A DNA stretch of 61,144 bases from JBKHDT01 sp049974825 (GTDB taxonomy: Bacteria > Pseudomonadota > Gammaproteobacteria > Halothiobacillales > Halothiobacillaceae): the NCBI GenBank assembly GCA_049974825.1, contig JBNGDJ010000003.1, forward strand, positions 1 to 61,144. The letters are read 5' to 3'. The position numbers were made by a program, and so were the translations under genes. Each line of letters starts with the position of its first letter. Within the stretch, counting starts at the first letter, position 1. Below, one piece after another: positions 16,330 through 25,767 of this stretch. Below the pieces are notes generated by a model. The model was not told where the DNA came from and made no database searches. It saw only the letters and a list, made by a program, of their open reading frames with translations.

Positions 16330-19193
16330 TCAATCTTCCTCGCGCTGCGTCCCGACGCCCCGGCTGCGGCTTCTGGGCGCCCGGGTCGGTGAAGGGGCCT
16401 CCCCGGGCTCACGCGCCATCCGGCTTCGGCGCACTGCCTGCATCTGACGAGACTTGCGCCCCACCGCAACGCCCGTATCGCCGGCTTGTGCTTCGATCGC
16501 CTCCATGCTGGATTCATTGTCTGCGGCGACTTCCGGTTGTTCGCCAGTGCCAGTGGCTTCGGGTTCGGGTGTGACGGGCCTTTCAGCGCTGTTCTCCTCA
16601 CCCTGTGCCGGCTCGGTGATCGGCGCTGCATCCTGCTCGGGCGCTTCATCCTCGCTGGAGATCGGGGCAGGCTTGCTCCCCGCCTGTGACTCGACTGTCT
16701 CGTCTTCACTTGGCTCGTCTGCCTCCCGCTGCGCATGCTCGGAATTCGGGGCGGCATCCTCTGACTGCCTGTCGGCAACATCGGGCTCGGAAGATGTCGC
16801 AGACTTGGTTTGCGCCTCGACCAACGGTTGGTCGTTGGGGGCGGGATCGGCTTCGCTTGCCGGGGTTTGATCACCTGCCGGGACGATCCGGTCACTGGAC
16901 TCGATCCGGATCGCGGCATTCGGCGGCAGATCCTCGACAGGATTGCGCTTGGCGGCAATATTCAGCGGAAGATCCGCCGATTCGGCCAGCGGTGCCTGAC
17001 GCTGCTGCTCAACCAGCTTTTGTTCGCGCTCGGGCAAGGCTGTCACGGGCGGCTCGACGGTTTTGCGCCCACCCTTGCCGACCCTTGGTGGGCGATCGCC
17101 CTTGCCCGGCTTGTCCTCGGCGCCCCGGCCGTCCGTTTCATTCGCCTTGGGCGCAGGCGTCTTGGGCTCAGGCGTCTTGCCCTCTGGTGATTTTTCCTGC
17201 GCCGGTGAGCGGCTTTCCTGAGCGTTGCCGTCCCGCTTGTCGGTGCTGCGCNNNNNNNNNNGCGCCGGCGCCGTCCACTGCGCTTGGATTTGGCTTCGGA
17301 AGTATCCGCCTCGTCGGGACGATCATCCTTGCCGGACTTTGTCGCCTTGCCTCGAGACTCGGTTTTCTCTGCCTGGCCATCGTCGCGATCGGATGTACTC
17401 GGCTTGCCTTTGCCCTGCCCATCCGCGTCCTTCGACGAATCCTCGGCGCCGTTCAGCGCACCGAACAAAGTTTTCCAGACCCGCTTGAGCAATCCGCCCA
17501 CCGCGACGGGCGGCGGTGCTTCCGAACTGGTCTTGCGGGCTTCCGGCTGCTGTTCGGGGGACGCCTGAGCCGGCGCGGGTGCCGGCTGCGCGGGCGGAAC
17601 AATCGTGCGTACGGCTGCCTGCTCCGAACGGCTGCGCACCTGGAGCTCGTGGTGGTTCGGAATGTCGACTTCCTGATCCTGGATCAGGGAAATGGCCGAG
17701 GCGGATTGCTCGGGAAGATCCGACTTGCGTACCCGCTCGATCTGGTAATGCGGGGTTTCCAGATTGATATTCGGAATCAGCAGCAGCTCAATTCCGTACT
17801 GCTGTTCAAGATCTCCAAGCTGCAGACGCTTTTCATTAAGCAGGTAGGTCGCCACGTCAATGGGCACCTGGGCGACCACCCGCCCGGTGTTCTCCTTCAG
17901 CGCCTCGTCCTGCATCAGACGCAGGATGGCGAGGGAAAGCGATTCGACGGAACGGATAGTACCCTGCCCGTCGCAGCGCGGGCAGACATGCTGGGAGGAC
18001 TCGCCGAGCGACGCGCGGAGTCGCTGACGCGACATTTCCAGCAGTCCAAACCGGGAAATGCGGCCAATCTGCACTCGCGCCCGGTCGATCTTGAGCGCCT
18101 CGCGCAAGGTGTTTTCCACCTCGCGCTGGTGCTTGGACGACGACATGTCGATGAAATCGATTACCACCAGACCGCCCATGTCTCGCAGGCGAAGCTGGCG
18201 GGCGATTTCCTCGGCCGCCTCCCGGTTGGTATTGAATGCCGTTTCCTCGATGTCCTGCCCCTTGGTGTTCCGCCCCGAGTTGATGTCGATGGCAGTCAAC
18301 GCCTCGGCGTGGTCAAACACCAGCTCACCGCCCGAGGGGAGGGTCACCAGACGCTGGTAGGCAGACTCGATCTGGGACTCGATCTGATAGCGGGTAAACA
18401 GCGGGACCCGGTCATCGTACTGTTTCAGGCGTGATGCCATTTGCGGCATCACCAGCTGCACAAACTCGCTGGCCTGCGCGAACATGCCCGGCTCGTCGAT
18501 CAGGATTTCGCCGATGTCATTGCGCAGGTAGTCGCGCAGCGCGCGAATGATGACGTTGCTTTCCTGGTAGATCAGGAAAGGTGCCTTGCGCACCTCGGCC
18601 GCCTTCTCGATCGCCTGCCAGACGCCGAGCAGGTAGTCCAGATCCCACTGGAGTTCCTCGGCACTGCGCCCCACCCCGGCGGTGCGCACGATCAGCCCCA
18701 TGCCCTCGGGCATGTTCAGCTGGGCAAGCTGGGTCCTGAGTTCGGCGCGGTCGTCGCCCTCGATTCGGCGTGAGACACCCCCGGCACGGGGGTTGTTGGG
18801 CATCAGCACCAGGTAGCGACCGGCGAGACTAACGTAGGTCGTGAGCGCGGCCCCCTTGTTGCCCCGCTCCTCCTTGTCGACCTGAACGATCAGCTCCTGC
18901 CCTTCCTTGAGGGCATCCTTGAGGATCGGCCGGCCCTTGTCATCTACCGCATCGGGGTCAAGGTAGCTGCGTGCAATTTCCTTGAACGGCAGGAAACCGT
19001 GCCGATCCGAGCCGTAATTGACAAAAACCGCTTCGAGACTGGGCTCGATGCGCGTGATGCTGGCCTTGTAGATATTGGATTTTTTCTGCTCCCGCGCCGG
19101 GGTCTCGATATCGATGTCGTAGAGACGCTGGCCGTCGACCAGCGCCACGCGCAACTCCTCGGAGTGCGTCGCATTGATGAGCATTCGCTTCAT
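16330..19193 (-). CDS. rne: Ribonuclease E, broken by a 10-N gap
   Basis: RNase E is the main mRNA-decay and rRNA/tRNA-processing endonuclease. From the ATG at 19193 (MKRMLINATHSEELRVAL) the product shows the S1 domain (~35-125), the 5' sensor/RNase H-like part and the DNase I-like catalytic site with Asp residues in ALTAIDINSGR and VVIDFIDM. The zinc-link CPRCDGQG is present. After residue ~540 the protein becomes a disordered tail rich in Pro, Glu, Ala and Arg, the region expected to carry degradosome contacts. The 10-N block lies in an Arg-rich part of this tail. After it the reading continues in another frame (RSTDKRDGNAQES onward) to TAG/TGA at 16330, so the true gap length must be 2 modulo 3. 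The gene is probably intact. Confidence 0.93.
17252..17261. other. Assembly gap (10 N) inside rne
   Basis: Ten N lie in a CG-rich, Arg-codon repeat (GCGC on both sides). The placeholder length shifts frame; a length of 2 modulo 3 restores one open frame through the tail. Confidence 0.97.
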
Positions 19194-19217
19194 TGAAAAA
19201 TTCTCTCTGCACACAAA

Positions 19218-19247
19218 GAACCGGCCCGCGCTGGCACGGGCCGGTTC
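19218..19247 (-). promoter_or_regulatory. Hairpin in the rne 5' leader
   Basis: GAACCGGCCCG and CGGGCCGGTTC form an 11-bp perfect stem with an 8-nt loop. It ends 24 nt before the rne ATG on the minus strand, followed by TTTGTGTG. Its position fits either an RNase E autoregulatory leader structure (known in E. coli) or a weak terminator. Confidence 0.5.
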
Positions 19248-19598
19248 CGTTCTTGCGATGGGTGCGAGAATTCGTCGAAACCGGCAGCAATAGCGCGACC
19301 AGCCAGCCAAGGCCAATTCGCAGCGGAAAGCCACACAGGTTGTTCGTCATTCGAATCCTCGCTCAAGGGGCGTCAAGGCGCCATTGGCACTGACCAAGAT
19401 GGTCGTCTAACCAGATGGCAAACATGATTGATTCCGGCAGTGACCGGCATTGCCCAGCCATCCACCGACGCGCGCGACCTGCAATGCGGTCTCGGCGCGG
19501 TTTCTTTCGATCAACTTTCAGAGCGATGCCGCCGCGGCAGGACAGGTTTGGTTCGTTCTGTCCCGCCCGGATTCATCGTCTGGGCGTTTCATCCGGGA

Positions 19599-19703
19599 GT
19601 CTCTGCCCAGTGGCGAAGATTTCCCGCGCAGGGCGCTGATGCCCTGCCGTACGGGAACCTCGAAAAACTTTTCGAGGTTCCCGTACAAAGGCGCAAGCCA
19701 TTG
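19599..19703 (-). repeat. Dispersed hairpin repeat, copy g (partial, with palindrome insert)
   Basis: Read on the minus strand this begins CAATGGCTTGCGCC and continues to CGGCAGGGCATC, as in the copies at 39457 and 51231. Between TTTGT and CGGCAGGG it carries a palindromic insert. Its left half and end are eroded. See the copy at 49021-49178 for the complete unit. Confidence 0.6.
19649..19686. repeat. Near-perfect 38-bp palindrome
   Basis: Two 18-bp arms (GTACGGGAACCTCGAAAA and its complement) flank only AC. It sits inside a degenerate copy of the dispersed repeat. Confidence 0.9.
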
Positions 19704-19935
19704 ACCTGCCGAGCCTGGGCTGCGTGTGATCTGCCCGGAACCGGCAGGATCTCCGTCGGCCAGGCTGTCGATGTGAATGCCATGCAATGACAAGCGCACG
19801 AAGCTGGATGCTACCATATGACAACCCGGTGTAACGAATTCTGCCGCAGACGCGGTCGCAGTAAAGGCGGCACCCTGCAGAGTTTCCCCAGAGAGACTCC
19901 CTCGACTTAACTCAATTTGCCAACGACAGGTTTCA

Positions 19936-20952
19936 ATGACCCAAACCCAAGGCCCTGAGGCTTCCTGTGGCGTCCGGCACGTCACCATAGACGCGCGCAA
20001 TGACGGTCAGCGTCTGGACAATTTCCTTCTGGCCGTCTTCCGGGGGGTCCCCCGAAGTTTGGTATACCGAATCCTGCGCAAGGGCGAGGTCCGGGTGAAC
20101 CGAAAACGGGCCAAGGCAAACCAGCGACTCAAGACCGGGGACCTGGTGCGGCTTCCCCCGGTACGTCAAGGCAGCGAATCACCCAGTGTTGCACCACCAC
20201 CGGCTCAGGTGGAGAAGCTGACCTCGGCCATTCTCCATGAGGACGATTGTCTTGTCGTGCTGAACAAACCGCCGGGGCTGGCGGTCCATCGAGGCAGCGG
20301 GGTCGGTTACGGCGTGATTGACCTGTTGCGCGCCGGACAGCCGCAGGACGACATGCTGGAGCTGGTCCATCGTCTGGACCGGGACACCAGCGGCTGTCTG
20401 CTACTGGCCCGGTCGCGTGATGCCTTGCTCGGACTGCAGGCGCAAATGGGAGAGGACGGCGGCGCAACAAAGCGCTACTGGGCGATTGTCGGGGGCGATG
20501 CGGCGGGCAGACTCAAGCCGGGAGAAACCCGGTGCGTCAACCTCCCGCTGCGCAAGAACAGCTTGCGTGGCGGGGAGCGGATGGTCGAGGTCGACACGGC
20601 GCGAGGCAAGCCCGCCCGAACGGATTTTCGCTGTCTGGCGACAGGCGGGGACGCTGCCCTGCTTGAGGCCACACTGCACACGGGGCGCACCCACCAGGTC
20701 CGTGTTCATGCAGCAGCGCTGGGCATGCCCATTGTAGGGGATGAGAAGTACGGCAATGAGCTGTTCGACAAGCCTCTGCGCGCCGCACCTGCCAGATTCC
20801 GCGGCATGGCCCTGCATGCCGTGTCGCTGGCGGTGAATCATCCGGCCACCGGTGTTCGCCAGCACTTTTCCGCCCCGCCGCCCCCAGCCTGGGAGGCACT
20901 GGCCAACACCTTGGGGATTTCCCTTCCTGCCTGTGACAATAGCGCTTCCTGA
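19936..20952 (+). CDS. rluC: 23S rRNA pseudouridine synthase RluC
   Basis: RluC makes pseudouridines 955, 2504 and 2580 in 23S rRNA. The 338-residue product has an N-terminal S4 RNA-binding domain (QRLDNFLLAVFRGVPRSLVYRILRKGEVRVN) and a RluA-type catalytic domain with the catalytic Asp in HRLDRDTSG, plus HTGRTHQVRVH. Its divergent position next to rne supports RluC over RluD or RluA. A HAD hydrolase starts 3 bp after its stop. Confidence 0.93.
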   Translation: MTQTQGPEASCGVRHVTIDARNDGQRLDNFLLAVFRGVPRSLVYRILRKGEVRVNRKRAKANQRLKTGDLVRLPPVRQGSESPSVAPPPAQVEKLTSAILHEDDCLVVLNKPPGLAVHRGSGVGYGVIDLLRAGQPQDDMLELVHRLDRDTSGCLLLARSRDALLGLQAQMGEDGGATKRYWAIVGGDAAGRLKPGETRCVNLPLRKNSLRGGERMVEVDTARGKPARTDFRCLATGGDAALLEATLHTGRTHQVRVHAAALGMPIVGDEKYGNELFDKPLRAAPARFRGMALHAVSLAVNHPATGVRQHFSAPPPPAWEALANTLGISLPACDNSAS

Positions 20953-20955
20953 AAA

Positions 20956-21648
20956 ATGACGCCTGACTCGATGAACACCGATGACCCCAAGCTGATCATC
21001 TTCGACTGGGACGGCACCCTGATGGATTCGACGGACCGAATCGTCGATGCCTTCCTGCATGCCATGGGCGATTGCCGGCTTGTGCCCCGCGAGCGCCAGG
21101 AGATCCGGGACATCATTGGACTGGCATTGCCCGAAGCGGTCGATCGCCTGTACCCCGAGGCCGCCCCGGATGAGCGACAGTCGCTGTGCCGAGCCTATTC
21201 GGCGTACTATCACACCATCGATACCCCGGTGCGTCCTTACGATGGCGCCGATCGTCTGCTCGCCGAGTTGGCGGAGGCCGGGCACTGGATGGCGGTCGCG
21301 ACTGGCAAATCACGTCGCGGGCTGGATGAAGCACTGGAAATGAGCGGACTGCGAGGACACTTTTTGACCACGCGCTGCGCCGAAGAGAGCGCATCCAAGC
21401 CGTCACCCCTGATGCTCGAACAGATCCTGGACGAGCTCGGCCGGGAAGCAGGCCACGCCACCATGATCGGGGACAGCATTTACGACATGCAGATGGCGGC
21501 CAACGCGCGAATGCGGGCAATCGGCATCACCCACGGGGTTCACGATGCCCCCCGCCTGATGGCGCATGGCCCGATATGCTGCGTCGATGATCTGCTCAGC
21601 CTGAGCGGTCAGCTTCGCGATGAGTCGGTCAGCGAAGTGCAAGCGTGA
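20956..21648 (+). CDS. HAD-family hydrolase, phosphoglycolate-phosphatase-like
   Basis: The 230-residue product shows HAD motif I (IFDWDGTLMDS), motif II in VATGKSRRG, a Lys in the SKPSP segment and motif III/IV MIGDSIYDMQMA. The helical cap between residues ~20 and 90 is of the Gph type. It follows rluC by 3 bp, and an HAD gene after rluC is a common arrangement. ATG 20956 is used; a second ATG at 20971 (MNTDDPK) is equally possible. The substrate is not known. Confidence 0.88.
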   Translation: MTPDSMNTDDPKLIIFDWDGTLMDSTDRIVDAFLHAMGDCRLVPRERQEIRDIIGLALPEAVDRLYPEAAPDERQSLCRAYSAYYHTIDTPVRPYDGADRLLAELAEAGHWMAVATGKSRRGLDEALEMSGLRGHFLTTRCAEESASKPSPLMLEQILDELGREAGHATMIGDSIYDMQMAANARMRAIGITHGVHDAPRLMAHGPICCVDDLLSLSGQLRDESVSEVQA

Positions 21649-21699
21649 TTGCAGAAATTCCCGCGCTCAGCCCTTATCAAACCTCAAGAGCAAAGCCTG

Positions 21700-22695
21700 A
21701 TGAACGAATCGAACGCCAACGACCCGGGTCAGTCACCCACCCCCTCCCCTCGCGACCTGCACGGCTGGGAGCGCGAGGCCCTCGTGCGCATCGCGCAGGC
21801 AGGTCTGATTGAGCAGCGGCGGGCCCGGCGCTGGGGCATTTTCTTCAAACTGCTCGGCTTTGCCTACTTGATCGCAATCCTGGTTCTGATTGTGCTGCCG
21901 CGCGGTGGCCAGCAATCCCCCCTCGAAGCCGAGGGCAAGAGTCCCGCCGCGGCTGTGATCGACATCAAAGGTGTGATCGCCGATGGCGAACTGACCTCGG
22001 CAGACCGGGTAAACGAATCGCTGCGCAAGGCTTTCGAGGCCCGGTCAATTGAAGCGGTGATCCTGCACCTGAACTCTCCGGGTGGCAGCCCCGTCCAGTC
22101 CGGCCGCATCTATGACGAAATCGTCCGACTCAAGGAAAAACATCCGGACAAGCCGGTCTATGCCGTCATCGAGGATGTCTGTGCGTCGGGCGGTTATTAC
22201 ATCGCGGCCGCTGCGGACCACATCGTCGCCGACCGGGCAAGCATTGTGGGCTCGATCGGCGTGCGCATGGACAGTTTCGGGTTCGTGGACGCCATCGAGA
22301 AACTGGGCATCGAGCGGCGTTTGTACACAGCCGGCGGTGACAAGGCCTTGCTTGATCCCTTCTTGCCGGAGAACCCCGAGCAGGTCGCCCATGTCGAATC
22401 CATGCTGGGCAATATCCACGAACAGTTCATCAATGCCGTGCGCGCAGGACGAGGCGACCGCCTGACGGACGACCCGGCCATTTATTCCGGACTGGTCTGG
22501 AGTGGCGAACAGGCCGTGCCCTTGGGCCTGGTTGACGAGCTCGGCGACATCGACATGGTGGTGCGGGACCGACTGGAACTTGATCGCACCGTGGACATGA
22601 CACCACAATCCGACCCCTTTGAACGCTTCTTTGGCCGACTGGAGACAACCGGTGCAGGCATTCTCCGCCAGCTCGGGCAGGTCGGCTGGCAGTAA
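21700..22695 (+). CDS. sppA: Signal peptide peptidase SppA, short type (S49)
   Basis: SppA degrades cleaved signal peptides at the membrane. The 331-residue product has one N-terminal membrane segment (about residues 45-67, FKLLGFAYLIAILVLIVL) and an S49 serine-protease domain. The catalytic Ser is in CASGGYYIAAAAD and the conserved DRASIVGSIGV follows. It is the short bacterial form, not the 67-kDa double-domain E. coli form. I start at ATG 21700; the frame runs back to a TTG at 21649 that directly follows the HAD stop. Confidence 0.88.
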   Translation: MNESNANDPGQSPTPSPRDLHGWEREALVRIAQAGLIEQRRARRWGIFFKLLGFAYLIAILVLIVLPRGGQQSPLEAEGKSPAAAVIDIKGVIADGELTSADRVNESLRKAFEARSIEAVILHLNSPGGSPVQSGRIYDEIVRLKEKHPDKPVYAVIEDVCASGGYYIAAAADHIVADRASIVGSIGVRMDSFGFVDAIEKLGIERRLYTAGGDKALLDPFLPENPEQVAHVESMLGNIHEQFINAVRAGRGDRLTDDPAIYSGLVWSGEQAVPLGLVDELGDIDMVVRDRLELDRTVDMTPQSDPFERFFGRLETTGAGILRQLGQVGWQ

Positions 22696-22848
22696 CAACG
22701 GATCGATGCACTCTTGCACATGAAACCGAATTCGCATGCGCACGTCCTCGACAACCTCTTCACAAGCCCTTCCCGGGATTGGTGCAGACCTGCGCACACA
22801 ATCCCGCTGACGCATCTGACCCATGCGGCTCAGGACGGCAGCCGCGCC

Positions 22849-23172
22849 ATGACCGACCCACAAATCCATCCGGATCGGGAGGGTGACCTGGCGCTTGAGG
22901 AGGAACCCACACCGGTCGCCCCGCCTCCGATGTACAAGGTCATCATGCTCAACGACGACTTCACACCCATGGAATTCGTCGTCCTGGTGCTGGTGCGATA
23001 TTTCGGCATGGACAATGATCGGGCTACGGCGATCATGCTTGAGGTACACAATCGCGGACGCGCGGTGTGCGGTGTCTTCACCCGCGAGGTGGCAGAAACC
23101 AAGGTCATGCAAGTCAACGATCTGGCCAGACAAAACCAGCACCCTCTGCTATGTATGATGGAAGAGGCCTGA
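22849..23172 (+). CDS. clpS: ClpS adaptor protein
   Basis: ClpS delivers N-degron substrates to ClpAP. The 107-residue product has the core PPPMYKVIMLNDDFTPMEFV, including the Asn-Asp pair that binds the N-terminal residue, and HNRGRAVCGVFTREVAETK. I chose ATG 22849 (MTDPQI), the normal length; the upstream frame to 22714 lacks a ribosome-binding site. clpA follows after 114 bp. Confidence 0.95.
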   Translation: MTDPQIHPDREGDLALEEEPTPVAPPPMYKVIMLNDDFTPMEFVVLVLVRYFGMDNDRATAIMLEVHNRGRAVCGVFTREVAETKVMQVNDLARQNQHPLLCMMEEA

Positions 23173-23286
23173 ACCGTCATTTCAATCGGCGCCGGAGTCA
23201 CGCCAAGGCTTGACGCCCGGCCCAAGTGGCCCGCTGCCGCAGACGGCGTGCCAATGCACGCCAAACCAGACTGGAGAAATGAACCG

Positions 23287-25560
23287 ATGCTGAGCATGAC
23301 ACTCGAGGAAACCCTCAATGGCGTCTTTCGGCGGGCGCGCGAGTCACGCTTCGAGTTCGTGACGCTGGAGCTGCTGCTTCACGGGCTTCTCGAGAACCGC
23401 GACGCCCGCATGGTCCTTGAGGCCTGCGGGGTCAACCTGTCCGCACTTGCACTGGAGCTCGAACAGTTCACTGTCCACACCATCCCGAGGCTTCCTCAGG
23501 ACGACCCGCGCGAAACGCAGCCCACGCTTGGCTTCCAGCGAGTGCTCCAGCGGGCGGTGATGCAGGTGCAGTCCTCCGGCCGTCAGGAGGTGACCGGCGC
23601 CCATGTGCTCGCCGCCCTGTTCGGAGAACAGGATGCTCATGCGGTGCACTTGCTGGCCAAGCAGGGGGTCGCGCGGCTGGATGTCGTCAACTTCATTTCG
23701 CACGGCGATCTGCCGGATGACCGTGCCGCACCCGAGGACAACCCGGAGGCCGCGGCGCCGAAGGGCAAGCAGGCACCCCAGGAAGACGAGAACAGCTTCG
23801 AGAACTTCGTGGTCAATCTCAACGCCCTGGCCAAGAAAGGGCGTATCGACCCCTTGATCGGTCGGGCCCACGAACTGGAGCGCGTCGTGCAGATCCTCTG
23901 CCGCCGACGCAAGAACAACCCGCTGCTGGTGGGCGAGGCCGGGGTCGGCAAGACAGCCATTGCCGAAGGGCTGGCCCGCAAGATCGTCGAGGGCGATGTG
24001 CCGGCACCGCTTCGGGATGCCACGATCTATGCGCTGGATCTCGGATCGCTGGTCGCAGGAACCAAGTACCGCGGGGATTTTGAAAAACGCCTCAAGAGCG
24101 TCCTTCGCGGCATCAAGCGCCGCAGCAATGCCATTCTGTTCGTCGACGAGATCCACACCATCATCGGTGCCGGGGCCGCATCCGGCGGGGCGATGGATGC
24201 CTCCAATCTCATCAAGCCCGCGCTGGCCAATGGCAACCTGCGCTGCATCGGCTCGACCACGTTCCAGGAATTTCGGGGCATTTTCGAGAAGGATGCCGCC
24301 CTTACCCGCCGGTTCCAGAAGCTGGATGTCCCGGAGCCCTCCGAGTCAGAAGCCCTGGAAATTCTGAAGGGGCTGCGCGAGGGCTACGAAAAGCACCACA
24401 ACGTGCAGTACAGCGACGAGGCCTTGGAAGCGGCAGTCAAGCTCTCGGCTCGTTACATCACCGACCGGCATTTGCCGGACAAGGCCATCGACGTCATCGA
24501 CGAAGCCGGCGCCCGTCATCGGCTGCTGGAACCGGAGCCGGACGACAATGCACTGGGCGTGGAAGAAATTGAGGCGGTGATTGCCAAGATCGCGCGGATT
24601 CCGGAACGCACGGTCTCGACTTCCGACCGGGAAGTGCTGCGCAACCTGGATGGCAACCTGCGCATGGTGGTCTTTGGCCAGGACGAGGCGATCGGCCAGC
24701 TGTGCACGGCAATCAAGCTTGCCCGCTCCGGCCTGCGAAGCCCCGACAAGCCGATTGGCGCCTTTCTCTTTGCCGGTCCCACCGGCGTGGGCAAGACCGA
24801 GGTGGCCCGCCAGCTGGCTCGTCTGCTGGGAATCGAGCTGATTCGTTTCGACATGTCCGAATACATGGAACGGCACAGCATTTCCCGGCTGATCGGCGCC
24901 CCGCCAGGCTACGTCGGGTTCGAGGAAGGGGGGCTTTTGACCGAGGCCATCAACAAGCAGCCCCATGCGGTGCTGCTGCTTGACGAGATCGAAAAGGCGC
25001 ATCCGGATCTGTTCAACCTGCTGCTGCAAGTCATGGACAACGGCGCTTTGACCGACACCAACGGGCGAACCGTGGATTTTCGCAACGTCATCCTCGTCAT
25101 GACATCCAACATGGGCGCGGATACCGCCAGCCGCAACACCATGGGCTTTGTCGAACAGGACCATCGCACGGATGCCCTGGAGGCCATCAAGCGCGGCTTC
25201 AGCCCCGAATTCCGCAACCGGCTGGATGCGATTATCCAGTTCCAGTCGCTGCAGCCCAGGCAGATCGCCAACGTGGTCGACAAGCTCCTGCTGGAGCTCG
25301 AGCAGCAGCTGGAGGAAAAGCACGTTTCACTGGTCATCGACGAGCCGGTCCGCAGCTGGCTGGCCGAGCACGGCTACGATCCGCTGATGGGCGCAAGACC
25401 CATGGCGCGGGTGATCCAGGAACGGATCAAGCGGCCGCTGGCCGAGGAGCTGCTTTTCGGCGCACTGGCCAATCATGGGGGAACGGCCCGGTTCACGCTG
25501 GGGGAAGACGGGCCGGAACTGACCGCCGAGCCTGCCGTGGCCTCGGCGCTCGAAGCCTGA
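23287..25560 (+). CDS. clpA: ATP-dependent Clp protease ATP-binding subunit ClpA
   Basis: ClpA unfolds substrates for ClpP. The 757-residue product has the double Clp-N domain (~1-145), NBD1 with Walker A GEAGVGKTAIAE and NBD2 with GPTGVGKTEVAR and Walker B LLLDEIEKAHPD. The IGL-type ClpP loop lies near the end of NBD2. ATG 23287 (MLSMTLEE) has GGAGAAA 7 nt upstream and matches ClpA N-termini; the frame also runs back to 23248. Confidence 0.96.
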   Translation: MLSMTLEETLNGVFRRARESRFEFVTLELLLHGLLENRDARMVLEACGVNLSALALELEQFTVHTIPRLPQDDPRETQPTLGFQRVLQRAVMQVQSSGRQEVTGAHVLAALFGEQDAHAVHLLAKQGVARLDVVNFISHGDLPDDRAAPEDNPEAAAPKGKQAPQEDENSFENFVVNLNALAKKGRIDPLIGRAHELERVVQILCRRRKNNPLLVGEAGVGKTAIAEGLARKIVEGDVPAPLRDATIYALDLGSLVAGTKYRGDFEKRLKSVLRGIKRRSNAILFVDEIHTIIGAGAASGGAMDASNLIKPALANGNLRCIGSTTFQEFRGIFEKDAALTRRFQKLDVPEPSESEALEILKGLREGYEKHHNVQYSDEALEAAVKLSARYITDRHLPDKAIDVIDEAGARHRLLEPEPDDNALGVEEIEAVIAKIARIPERTVSTSDREVLRNLDGNLRMVVFGQDEAIGQLCTAIKLARSGLRSPDKPIGAFLFAGPTGVGKTEVARQLARLLGIELIRFDMSEYMERHSISRLIGAPPGYVGFEEGGLLTEAINKQPHAVLLLDEIEKAHPDLFNLLLQVMDNGALTDTNGRTVDFRNVILVMTSNMGADTASRNTMGFVEQDHRTDALEAIKRGFSPEFRNRLDAIIQFQSLQPRQIANVVDKLLLELEQQLEEKHVSLVIDEPVRSWLAEHGYDPLMGARPMARVIQERIKRPLAEELLFGALANHGGTARFTLGEDGPELTAEPAVASALEA

Positions 25561-25581
25561 GCCCCGCGAGGGGCAGTTTTT
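25561..25581 (+). terminator. Terminator of clpSA
   Basis: GCCCC-GCGA-GGGGC followed by AGTTTTT, starting right after the clpA stop codon. Confidence 0.7.
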
Positions 25582-25604
25582 AACGAGGCGATCTGGCCTT
25601 GTGA

Positions 25605-25767
25605 TAGTGCTCCAGGCAAACGCGCCAGCTTGCGGAGCCTTGATTCAACAACGCCCGGGCCGACGAGTATCGACCCGGGCGTTTCTAAACGCGGGCTCCG
25701 CCAGCTGGCGCGTTAAGCTGGCGTTAGCCCACAAATCCATGGATGGATTTGTGCAGAGTTTCCCTAG
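25605..25767 (-). repeat. Dispersed hairpin repeat, copy a (long form)
   Basis: Oriented on the minus strand, it begins CTAGGGAAACTCTGCAC at 25767 and has the first hairpin (CACAAATCCAT/ATGGATTTGTG). It then carries the extra module with GCCAGC/GCTGGC blocks and GGCGGAGCCCGCGTT, and the CCCGGG hairpin. The distal half is scrambled. The TAG at 25766-25764 is the stop codon of the adjacent minus-strand nitroreductase gene. Confidence 0.85.

Larger units (their letters stand above)
19194..19935. other. Divergent regulatory region between rne and rluC
   Basis: This 742-bp region separates divergent rne and rluC, a conserved pair. It contains a strong hairpin next to rne (19218-19247), a degenerate copy of the dispersed repeat (19599-19703) and, inside that copy, a near-perfect 38-bp palindrome (19649-19686). 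A long rne leader is expected from the known autoregulation of rne in enterobacteria. I could not assign a convincing promoter for either gene. Confidence 0.6.

Noticed and set aside
16330..17046. A separate acidic protein starting MTALPEREQKLVEQ
   Set aside because: The same frame stays open upstream to the N-block with RNase E-tail composition, so it is the end of rne.
18958..19350. Minus-strand open frame starting MTNNLCGFPLRIGLGWL upstream of rne
   Set aside because: It starts in the rne leader and runs in another frame over the rne start. It has no ribosome-binding site, and its composition follows the hairpin sequence. A leader peptide is possible but unsupported.
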